A stretch of 11,768 nucleotides of DNA from DATBLY01 sp036555125 (GTDB taxonomy: Bacteria; Actinomycetota; UBA4738; HRBIN12), in the NCBI GenBank assembly GCA_036555125.1, contig DATBLY010000131.1, forward strand, positions 1 to 11,768, given 5' to 3'. The notes beneath the pieces are model-generated. The model made no database searches. It was not told the DNA's origin and saw only the letters and a list, made by a program, of their open reading frames with translations. Positions 1 to 5,822 of the stretch are shown piece by piece. Position 1 is the first letter of the stretch. The number at the start of each line of letters is the position of its first letter. Position numbers and translations under genes: made by a program.

Positions 1-1
1 C

Positions 2-904
2 AACTACAACGTGAACGGGTCGATCCAGCGCCTCAACGGGTACTCGACGGATGTCCTCACGACCCAGGCCCTCACGACCCTCAATGCGTTCGAGACCGAC
101 GACGACGCCCCTTGGTTCCTCTACCTGGCACCACAGGCGCCGCACTCGCCGTTCACGCCGAGCTCGCAGTACGCGAACGCCCCCGTCCCGGCCTGGACAC
201 CGGGTCCCGCCTTCAACGAGGCGGACGTGAGCGACAAGCCTCCGACGGTCCGCTGGCGAACCTACTCCCTCTCCCAAGCACAGTCCCTGCGCGCGGCGCA
301 GCTCCGTACGCTGATGTCGGTCGACGACATGGTGCAGGAGGTCTTCGATCGGATGACCGCGCTGGGTGAGACGAACACCCTTGCCATCTTCATGTCCGAC
401 AACGGCTTCCTCTGGGGCGAGCACCGGATCGGCTCGAACAAGCGGTTCCCCTATACGGAAGCGTTCGACGTGCCCATGATGATGCGGTGGCCCGGCCATG
501 TTGCGGCGGGGGTCACCGATCCGCGCTTCGTGGCCAACGTCGACATCACCCCGACGATCCTGGACGCCACCGGAACGTCACCTCAGGTCGTCTACCCGCT
601 GGATGGGCATTCGCTCCTTTCCTCGTACGCTCGCAGCCACATGCTGCTCGAGTACTGGCGGAGCCCGGATGCCGATGGGATCCCGGGATGGGCGTCCATC
701 CGGACGTCGACCTACCAGTACACGGAGTGGTACGCCGACGACAGGGTCACGGTCACGTTCCGCGAGTACTACGACCTCGTGAACGACCCGTTCCAGCTCG
801 TGAACCTCCTCGCGGACGGGAACCCGGCGAACGACCCGAACGTGGCCCCACTCTCGGCGATGCTTGCGGCCGATCGGACCTGCGTCGGGAGCAACTGCCC
901 GTAG
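2..904 (+). CDS. Sulfatase (arylsulfatase-type), C-terminal part, 5' end outside the window
   Basis: The reading frame is open from base 2 with no credible start, so this is the last 300 or so residues of a longer gene ending at TAG 902-904. Sulfatase-family features are visible: a Y-S-T-D-V-L segment followed by PWFLYLAPQAPHSPF, where the PH histidine belongs to the active-site region of alkaline-phosphatase-like sulfatases. Further on come an MSDNG segment with its metal-site Asp/Asn, a downstream lysine in GSNKRFPYTEAFDVP, and DITPTILD near the end of the catalytic domain. The formylglycine motif (C/S-x-P-x-R) would lie upstream and cannot be seen. The family hydrolyses sulfate esters; members like this are usually exported. 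The protein ends with two cysteines (CVGSNC), which would fit a disulfide outside the cell, but that is inference. Substrate unknown. The gene is convergent with copA, with only about 40 bp between the two stops and no clear terminator. Confidence 0.88.
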   Translation, partial: NYNVNGSIQRLNGYSTDVLTTQALTTLNAFETDDDAPWFLYLAPQAPHSPFTPSSQYANAPVPAWTPGPAFNEADVSDKPPTVRWRTYSLSQAQSLRAAQLRTLMSVDDMVQEVFDRMTALGETNTLAIFMSDNGFLWGEHRIGSNKRFPYTEAFDVPMMMRWPGHVAAGVTDPRFVANVDITPTILDATGTSPQVVYPLDGHSLLSSYARSHMLLEYWRSPDADGIPGWASIRTSTYQYTEWYADDRVTVTFREYYDLVNDPFQLVNLLADGNPANDPNVAPLSAMLAADRTCVGSNCP

Positions 905-944
905 GGGAATCACACCTCGAGAGCCTCGGAGTGCTCGGTCGTGC

Positions 945-3092
945 TCAGGCGCGGGTGATCCGGTCAGGCCGGAACCGACGCAGGCGAAGCGCGTTCAGCA
1001 CCACCGTGATGCTCGAGCCGGCCATCGCCGCTGCCGCCCAGACCGGGGACAGCACGCCGAAGACGGCCAGGGGAATCATCACGACGTTGTAGGCGAACGC
1101 CCAGAACAGGTTCTGCGAGATCACCTGGTAGGTGCGGCGCGCCAGCCGGAGCGCGTCGCCGACGCCACGCAGGTCCCCGCCCAGCAGGCGGACGCCGGCG
1201 GCCGCCGCCGCGACATCGGTCCCCGTGCCGAGGGCGATCCCCAGGTCCGCCTCCGCGAGCGCCGGGGCATCGTTGATCCCGTCCCCGACGAAGGCCACGA
1301 ACCGTCCGCCGCTCCGGGCCGAGCGGACCTCGTCGACCTTGCCGGCCGGCATCACCTCGGCCGCGACCTCGGGGATCCCGACGCGCTCCGCGACCGCCGT
1401 CGCCGTCGCCGCGCGGTCGCCGGTGACGAGGCGGACCCGGAGTCCCATCGTGGAGAGCGCGCCCACGGCCGCGCGGGCCTCGGGCTTGAGCGGATCCGAG
1501 ACGCCGATCAACCCGATCGGGATCCGATCGCGCCAGACCGCGAACGGCGTCAGGCCCCCTCCGGCCATCGCGTCGGCGCGCTCCCCCATCGCGGCCGGCA
1601 GCTCCTCGGGACGTCCGACGACGACCTCGTGCCCGTCGACCGTGGCGCGCGCCCCGGCCCCCGGCGTGATCGTGTGGTCCCGGCCGGCGGGGATCGCCAG
1701 GCCGGCCTCCCCGGCGGCGGCGACGACCGCGCGGCCGATCGGGTGCTCGGAGCCGAGCTCGGCGGCGGCGGCCGACGCGAGCAGCGCGTCCTCGCTCGCC
1801 CCGTTCACCGGGAACGTCTCGGTGACCGTCATGGCGCCCTGCGTCACGGTCCCCGTCTTGTCCAGCAGCACGGTGTCGATCCGGTGAGCGGCCTCGAAGA
1901 CATCCGCCTCACGGAACAGGATGCCGATCTCGGCCGCTCGTCCCGTGCCGGCCATGATCGCGGCGGGCGTGGCGAGCCCCAGGGCGCAGGGGCACGCGAT
2001 CAGCAACACGGCCACAGCGTGGAGGAGCGCGGCTCCCGGCCCGGCGTCGGCCGCGAGCCACCATCCCAGGAAGGTCGCGGCCGCCAGGGCCAGGACGATC
2101 GGCACGAACACCGACGCCACGCGGTCGGCGAGACGCTGGATCGGGGCCTTCGAGCCCTGCGCCGCCTGGAGCAGACGGACGATCTGCGCGAGCTGGGAGT
2201 TGGCGCCGACCGTCGTCACGAACACCACGAGGCGTCCGGTCCCGTTGACGGACGCCCCGACCACCTCGTCGCCCGGACCGACGTCGACGGGGACGGACTC
2301 CCCCGTGAGGAGCGAGAGGTCCACCCACGAGGTCCCCTCGCGGACCACGCCGTCTGCGGGGACCTTCTCGCCGGGACGGACGACGACCAGCATCCCCGGG
2401 TGAACGTCGCTCACCGGGATCCCGCGCTCGACGTCTCCGTCCAGCACGGTCGCATCGGTCGCCGCGCGCTCGAGCAGGGCGCGCGAGGCGTCGCTCGCCG
2501 CGACCCGGGCACGAGCCTCGAGCGTCTTGCCGAGCAGGACGAGCGTGATGATCACGGCGCCCGTGTCGAAGTAGTGGCCGCCGGCGTCGGAGAGCACGGC
2601 CCACACGCTGTAGGCGTACGCGGCGAGTGAGCCCACGGCGACGAGGGTGTCCATGCCGGTCGTCCCGTGGCGCGCCGAACGCCAGGCCGAGCGCAGGAAC
2701 GGCCAACCCGCATAGAACTGCACCGGCGTCGCCAGGGCCCAGGCGAGCCACATCGACCAGGCCGCCGATGTCCCGAACGTCAGGAGCAGCACCGCGACCG
2801 TCAGCGGGGCGGCGACCCAGAGCCGGCGGCGGTAGGTCGCCGGCTCGTCCTCGGCCGGCTCGCCCCGGTGCCGCCGTGCCCCGTAGCCGATCCGCTCGAC
2901 GGCCCGGATCAGCGCGTCCGGGTCGTCCGCCGCGGTCCGCACCGTCGCGGTGCGCGTGACGAGGTTGACCGCCGCCGACTCGACGAGGTCAACGCCGCCC
3001 AGGGCTCGCTCGACCTTCCCCACGCACGACGCGCAGGTCATGCCCTCGATGTCGAGCACGACCTCGTGGGTCACCGCGGATGCTCCGGTCAT
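945..3092 (-). CDS. copA: Cu+-exporting P1B-1-type ATPase CopA
   Basis: A 715-aa membrane pump that uses ATP to export monovalent copper from the cytoplasm. Visible in order: one N-terminal HMA domain with GMTCASC at residues 17-23; membrane helices from about residue 90; TGES of the actuator domain at 263-266; CPC in the transport helix at 367-369; the phosphorylated aspartate D411 in DKTGT; H450 of the SEHP nucleotide-binding motif; and GDGIND with D604 and D608. The helix signatures N-x6-YN-x4-P (Y668, N669) and MxxSSxxVxxNALRL near residue 690 are those of the Cu+ subgroup, not the Zn/Cd or Co subgroups. Length is at the short end for CopA because there is only one HMA domain. Its ATG overlaps the csoR stop as ATGA, so translation is probably coupled and expression is controlled by CsoR. 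Export of Ag+ as well is likely from family knowledge. Confidence 0.96.
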   Translation of the reverse strand: MTGASAVTHEVVLDIEGMTCASCVGKVERALGGVDLVESAAVNLVTRTATVRTAADDPDALIRAVERIGYGARRHRGEPAEDEPATYRRRLWVAAPLTVAVLLLTFGTSAAWSMWLAWALATPVQFYAGWPFLRSAWRSARHGTTGMDTLVAVGSLAAYAYSVWAVLSDAGGHYFDTGAVIITLVLLGKTLEARARVAASDASRALLERAATDATVLDGDVERGIPVSDVHPGMLVVVRPGEKVPADGVVREGTSWVDLSLLTGESVPVDVGPGDEVVGASVNGTGRLVVFVTTVGANSQLAQIVRLLQAAQGSKAPIQRLADRVASVFVPIVLALAAATFLGWWLAADAGPGAALLHAVAVLLIACPCALGLATPAAIMAGTGRAAEIGILFREADVFEAAHRIDTVLLDKTGTVTQGAMTVTETFPVNGASEDALLASAAAAELGSEHPIGRAVVAAAGEAGLAIPAGRDHTITPGAGARATVDGHEVVVGRPEELPAAMGERADAMAGGGLTPFAVWRDRIPIGLIGVSDPLKPEARAAVGALSTMGLRVRLVTGDRAATATAVAERVGIPEVAAEVMPAGKVDEVRSARSGGRFVAFVGDGINDAPALAEADLGIALGTGTDVAAAAAGVRLLGGDLRGVGDALRLARRTYQVISQNLFWAFAYNVVMIPLAVFGVLSPVWAAAAMAGSSITVVLNALRLRRFRPDRITRA

Positions 3093-3364
3093 CGTCCGGC
3101 GAACCGAGCGACGGCAGCCATCAGCTCCTCGACCTTCTCGTCGCCGTCGCCGCGCTCGATGCTCTCGGTCACGCAGTGGCGGACGTGTCCGTCGAGCAGC
3201 CCGACCCCCACGGCCCGCAAGGCCGCCACGACGGAGTTGACCTGCGTCAGGATGTCGATGCAGTACTGCTCCTCATCGACCATCCGCTGCAGGCCGCGCA
3301 CCTGTCCCTCGATCCGACGGAGCCGGTCCTTCAGCTCCTTCTCCTTCATCGCGTATCCGTACAT
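3089..3364 (-). CDS. csoR: Copper-sensing transcriptional repressor CsoR
   Basis: A 91-aa all-helical repressor of the CsoR/RcnR (DUF156) family. It binds operator DNA without copper and lets go when Cu+ binds. The Cu+ ligands line up as C35 (in YCIDIL), H60 and C64 (in DGHVRHC), the Cys-His-Cys set known for CsoR. The N-terminal part RLRRIEGQVRGL is the usual DNA-binding helix. The ATG at 3362-3364 was chosen because a strong Shine-Dalgarno sequence GGGAGGAG sits just upstream and the protein then has the normal family length. A second in-frame ATG five codons in is possible. The frame is open further upstream to 3505, but that would overlap the YHS gene and the internal operator. It overlaps copA by four bases, and a CsoR-type palindrome lies 22-37 bp upstream of the start, so it is very probably autoregulated. 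Confidence 0.95.
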   Translation of the reverse strand: MYGYAMKEKELKDRLRRIEGQVRGLQRMVDEEQYCIDILTQVNSVVAALRAVGVGLLDGHVRHCVTESIERGDGDEKVEELMAAVARFAGR

Positions 3365-3365
3365 G

Positions 3366-3373
3366 GCTCCTCC
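3366..3373 (-). promoter_or_regulatory. Ribosome binding site that sets the csoR start
   Basis: On the minus strand GGGAGGAG lies one to two bases beyond a short spacer from the ATG at 3364. It is the clearest Shine-Dalgarno sequence in the copper cluster and favours this ATG over the open frame that runs on to 3505. The spacer is short, so the ATG five codons downstream (MKEKEL) remains a possible alternative start. Confidence 0.55.
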
Positions 3374-3382
3374 CGACCTGCC

Positions 3383-3401
3383 CTCATACCCCGCTGGGGT
3401 A
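3383..3401 (-). promoter_or_regulatory. Internal CsoR operator with overlapping -10 element, upstream of csoR-copA
   Basis: A perfect 15-bp palindrome of the CsoR operator type, TACCCC-GCT-GGGGTA, occupies 3387-3401 in the 40-bp gap between the YHS stop and the csoR start. Read on the minus strand it runs directly into TATGAG (3388-3383), a 4/6 match to the -10 consensus. The csoR start follows 18 bases further on, leaving room for a short leader with its Shine-Dalgarno sequence. The layout copies the site upstream of the YHS gene, which supports a second copper-responsive promoter here. CsoR binding is inferred from the palindrome type and the adjoining csoR gene. Confidence 0.75.
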
Positions 3402-3404
3402 CGC

Positions 3405-3569
3405 TCACATCCCTCGTTCCGACGGATCGCCCGCCAGGAACGGATCGGGGTCCGAACGGAACCGCTCGAAGCAGCCGAGGGAGCAGAAGTAGTACGTCTC
3501 ACCACGGTATTCCCAGGCCGCCGCCGCGGTCGCAGGCTCGACGGCCATGCCGCAGACCGGGTCGATCAT
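3405..3569 (-). CDS. Small YHS-domain metal-binding protein
   Basis: A 54-aa protein made up almost wholly of one YHS domain: IDPVCGM at the N terminus, then YYFCSLGCFERF and DP..FL. Cysteines C6, C29 and C33 are the likely metal ligands. YHS domains occur alone beside, or fused to, copper and other heavy-metal ATPases. A role as a cytoplasmic metal carrier, buffer or sensor for CopA is inferred from its place as first gene of the csoR-copA cluster. No CopZ-type HMA chaperone is in the window. The ATG at 3567-3569 is chosen because GGAAGGGG stands seven or so bases upstream and because the domain normally begins at this residue. The longer frame to 3608 would begin inside the -10 element. An in-frame ATG at 3599 could serve only as a leaderless start. 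The gene ends 40 bp before csoR. Confidence 0.85.
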   Translation of the reverse strand: MIDPVCGMAVEPATAAAAWEYRGETYYFCSLGCFERFRSDPDPFLAGDPSERGM

Positions 3570-3603
3570 CGTGGGTCCCCTTCCGGTCGACGCTCTCATC
3601 GCA

Positions 3604-3623
3604 ATCATACCCTAGGGGGGTAT
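3604..3623 (-). promoter_or_regulatory. CsoR operator overlapping the promoter of the YHS-csoR-copA cluster
   Basis: ATACCC (3607-3612) and GGGTAT (3618-3623) form an inverted repeat around TAGGG, a CsoR-type pseudo-palindrome. On the minus strand it leads into TATGAT (3609-3604), a 5/6 match to the -10 consensus, so the repressor would cover the spacer and -10 region. No convincing -35 hexamer is seen. A start site about seven bases further on (near 3597) gives a leader of roughly 28 bases to the YHS ATG at 3569. The -10 and operator match the internal site at 3383-3401 in layout. Confidence 0.75.
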
Positions 3624-3679
3624 CGATGAACGAGCCCGCGGAAGCGGCAGGAGCGGAAGCCGGGGCGGCGGAGGGGCGG

Positions 3680-3688
3680 TGCTAGACT
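3680..3688 (+). promoter_or_regulatory. Extended -10 element upstream of the E1 alpha gene
   Basis: TGCTAGACT is a TGn-extended -10 element with hexamer TAGACT at 3683-3688. The flanking 10-mer GCTAGACTCG (3681-3690) recurs exactly just before lipA. No -35 hexamer is evident, which is common for GC-rich actinobacterial promoters. A start site near 3695-3698 would leave a short leader holding GAGGAG (3702-3707), seven bases before GTG 3715. This argues against the upstream in-frame GTG at 3679, which lies inside or before the promoter. Confidence 0.5.
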
Positions 3689-3714
3689 CGGACGACCGTG
3701 CGAGGAGCTGGTGC

Positions 3715-4731
3715 GTGGCCACGCGGGTGAGGGACACCCCTCACGGGGCCCTCGGGCTCACCGACGACGACCTCCGCTCGATCCACCGCACACTCCTCCT
3801 CGCGAGGATGCTCGATGAAGCGGCCCTCCGTCAGAACCGGATGGGACGCGCGCCGTTCGTCGTGCCCGGATCCGGGCACGAGGGGTGCCAGGTCGGTACC
3901 GCGTGGGCCATGCGCCGGGGAACCGACATCTGGTTGCCCTACTACCGGGACGTCGGCGTGGTGCTCGTCGCCGGGATGACCCCCTACGAGATCTTCCTGG
4001 GGGTCTTCGCGAAGGCCGACGACCCGTCCTCCGGCGGACGGCAGATGCCCTCGCACTGGGGCTCGCGACGGCTCGGCATCATCACCGGCTCGTCGCCGAT
4101 CGCGACCCAGGTCCCTCATGCGGCCGGGATCGCCTACGCGGCCCGTCTGCGCCACGAAGACACCGTCGTCGGCTGCTGGTTCGGAGACGGTGCCACCAGC
4201 GAGGGCGACTGGCACGAGGGTCTCAACTTCGCCGGGATCCACCGCCTGCCCGTGATCTTCGTGTGCGAGAACAACCATTACGCGATCAGCGTCCCCCAGT
4301 CGAAGCAGATGGCCGTCGAGGACGTGGCCCAGCGGGCAGAGGGATACGGGTTCCCCGGCGTCGTCGTGGACGGCAACGACGTGATCGCATGCTACGCGGC
4401 GATGAAGCGGGCGCACGACCGGGCCCGCGCCGGCGAGGGCCCCACCCTGATCGAGTGCAAGACGTATCGGTACTTCCCTCACACGTCCGACGACGACGAC
4501 AAGAGCTACCGCAGCCGCGAGGAGGTCGAGGAAGCCAAGCACCACGACCCCCTGGTCGAGTTCGGGCGGTACCTCGAGACCCATGGGATCGTCGACGGAT
4601 CCGAGCGCGACGCGGTCCGCGCCGAGGTGAAGGCGCAGATCGACCAGGCGATCTCGGCGGCATGGGAGGCGGCCGATCCCGAGCCGGCGTCCGCCCTCCG
4701 GCACGTGTTCGCCGAGGACGACGGCCGTTGA
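3715..4731 (+). CDS. bkdA: Branched-chain 2-oxoacid (or pyruvate) dehydrogenase E1 component, alpha subunit
   Basis: A 338-aa thiamine-diphosphate-binding subunit of the E1 heterotetramer, which decarboxylates a 2-oxoacid and passes the acyl group to lipoyl-E2. The TPP/Mg motif is complete: GDG at 157-159, then SEGD, and NN at 186-187 followed by YAIS. GRQMPSHWG, the following SSPIATQVPHAAG and the HTSDDDDKSYR loop resemble branched-chain 2-oxoisovalerate E1 alpha more than the pyruvate enzyme; the exact substrate remains inference. GTG 3715 is preferred for its well-placed GAGGAG and the -10 element just upstream. A GTG at 3679 is in frame and would add 12 residues unlike the family. The stop overlaps the E1 beta start, so the two subunits are made together. 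Actinobacterial naming (bkdA/bkdB for E1 alpha/beta) is used. Confidence 0.9.
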   Translation: MATRVRDTPHGALGLTDDDLRSIHRTLLLARMLDEAALRQNRMGRAPFVVPGSGHEGCQVGTAWAMRRGTDIWLPYYRDVGVVLVAGMTPYEIFLGVFAKADDPSSGGRQMPSHWGSRRLGIITGSSPIATQVPHAAGIAYAARLRHEDTVVGCWFGDGATSEGDWHEGLNFAGIHRLPVIFVCENNHYAISVPQSKQMAVEDVAQRAEGYGFPGVVVDGNDVIACYAAMKRAHDRARAGEGPTLIECKTYRYFPHTSDDDDKSYRSREEVEEAKHHDPLVEFGRYLETHGIVDGSERDAVRAEVKAQIDQAISAAWEAADPEPASALRHVFAEDDGR

Positions 4732-5717
4732 GCGAACGGAACGTCGTCACCGCGATCCGCGAAGCCCTCCACGACGAGATGGCGCAGGACGAGCGGGTCG
4801 TCCTGCTGGGCGAGGATGTCGGTGCGCGCGGCGGGGTCTTCCGGATCTCGGAGGGCTGGGCCGCGGAGTTCGGCGAGGACCGGGTGATCGACACGCCCCT
4901 GGCCGAGTCCGCCATCGTGGGGGTCGCGATCGGGATGGCGCTGCACGGGCTGCTCCCGGTGGCCGAGATCCAGTTCGCGGACTTCATCCACCCGGCCTTC
5001 GATCAGATCGTGTCCGAAGCCGCGCGGATCCGCTACCGATCCAACGGCGACTTCGGGGTGCCGCTCGTGATCCGGACACCGTGCGGCGGCGGGATCCACG
5101 GCGCCCTGTACCACTCGCAGTCCATCGAGGCGTTCTACGCACACATCCCCGGGCTCAAGGTGGTGATGCCGTCGACCCCGGCCGATGCGGCGGGCCTGTT
5201 GCGCTCCGCCCTGCGCGACCCCGACCCGGTCTTGTTCCTCGAGCACAAGAAGACCTATCGAGCCGTCAAGGGTGAGGTCCCGGAGGGAGCGTTCCACACG
5301 CCGATCGGTCGGGCCGACGTGAAGCGAGCCGGAGAGGATCTCTCGGTGATCACCTACGGTTACGAGGTGCATCGCTGCCTCGACGCGGCCGCTCGACTGA
5401 GCGAGGAGGAGGGGGTGTCGGTCGAGGTCGTGGACGTCCGGACGCTGGCGCCGCTCGATACGGAGACGATCCTCGCGTCGGTCCGCAGGACCGGCAAGGC
5501 GATGATCGTCTACGAGGACAACCGGACCTACGGAGCCGGCGCCGAGATCGCCGCGACCATCGCCGAGGAGGCCATGTTCGACCTCGACGCCGCGATCGTC
5601 CGGGTCGGCGGTCCGGACGTCCCGGCCATGCCGTTCGCCACGCCGCTCGAGCACTTCTTCATGGAGCCCGAGCCGGACCACCTCTACCGGCGGATGCGCG
5701 AGCTGGCCCGGTCGTAG
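4728..5717 (+). CDS. bkdB: Branched-chain 2-oxoacid (or pyruvate) dehydrogenase E1 component, beta subunit
   Basis: A 329-aa E1 beta subunit that completes the active site with the alpha chain encoded just before it. Seen: the N-terminal NVVTAIREALHDEM helix, GED at 28-30, TPLAESAIVGVAIGMA, FADFIHPAFDQI, H129 in YHSQS (the conserved histidine of E1 beta), and the C-terminal transketolase domain with EDNRTYGAGAE. Length is normal for the family. The start is TTG at 4728, overlapping the alpha stop as TTGA, with GAGGA about nine bases upstream. The next in-frame ATG (4776-4780 region) would cut off the conserved N-terminal helix. Upstream in the same frame the sequence stays open to 3885, but that is a shadow of E1 alpha. 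No E2 or E3 gene follows; the next gene is a kinase 105 bp away, so the rest of the complex must be encoded elsewhere. Confidence 0.92.
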   Translation: MSERNVVTAIREALHDEMAQDERVVLLGEDVGARGGVFRISEGWAAEFGEDRVIDTPLAESAIVGVAIGMALHGLLPVAEIQFADFIHPAFDQIVSEAARIRYRSNGDFGVPLVIRTPCGGGIHGALYHSQSIEAFYAHIPGLKVVMPSTPADAAGLLRSALRDPDPVLFLEHKKTYRAVKGEVPEGAFHTPIGRADVKRAGEDLSVITYGYEVHRCLDAAARLSEEEGVSVEVVDVRTLAPLDTETILASVRRTGKAMIVYEDNRTYGAGAEIAATIAEEAMFDLDAAIVRVGGPDVPAMPFATPLEHFFMEPEPDHLYRRMRELARS

Positions 5718-5780
5718 CGACGGATCCTGCGGGGTCCCGCCGCCGGGCGACCGCCGTTCGCCCCACCCGCGTCCCGTTCG

Positions 5781-5809
5781 TTCAGGCCGTCCACGCACGC
5801 GTCGATAAC
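5781..5809 (+). promoter_or_regulatory. Possible promoter of the PAS-array histidine kinase gene
   Basis: Within the 105-bp gap after E1 beta, TTCAGG (5781-5786) and GATAAC (5804-5809) are spaced 17 bp apart, matching 3/6 and 4/6 of the housekeeping consensus. The kinase GTG lies 13 bases past the second element, so the leader would be very short. The gap also has a small GCGGG/CCCGC inverted repeat at 5729-5740 with a loop too short for a real terminator. Weak evidence, from position and spacing only. Confidence 0.25.
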
Positions 5810-5822
5810 GGACCCGAAGCCC

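Noticed and set aside
905..944. Possible shared terminator between the convergent sulfatase and copA genes
   Set aside because: No stable stem-loop with a T run could be found by eye in the 40-bp gap.
864..2630. A 588-codon + strand frame opposite copA
   Set aside because: Arg/Gly/Asp-rich antisense shadow of copA, with no domain or ribosome site; copA has every catalytic motif on the other strand.
3089..3505. Longer csoR reading frame starting at 3505
   Set aside because: The extra N-terminal part would overlap the YHS gene and cover the internal operator. The family begins near the ATG at 3364, which has a strong Shine-Dalgarno sequence.
3626..3685. A 19-aa ORF (Ala/Glu-rich) between the CsoR operator and the E1 alpha promoter
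   Set aside because: No ribosome site, a composition that simply reflects GC-rich DNA, and it ends inside the proposed -10 element of E1 alpha, so it would not be on that transcript.
3885..4727. N-terminal extension of the E1 beta frame
   Set aside because: It is an out-of-frame shadow of E1 alpha; the family-like sequence starts at TTG 4728.
5729..5740. GCGGG/CCCGC inverted repeat after E1 beta as a terminator
   Set aside because: The loop would be two bases and no T tract follows, so it is not a convincing intrinsic terminator.
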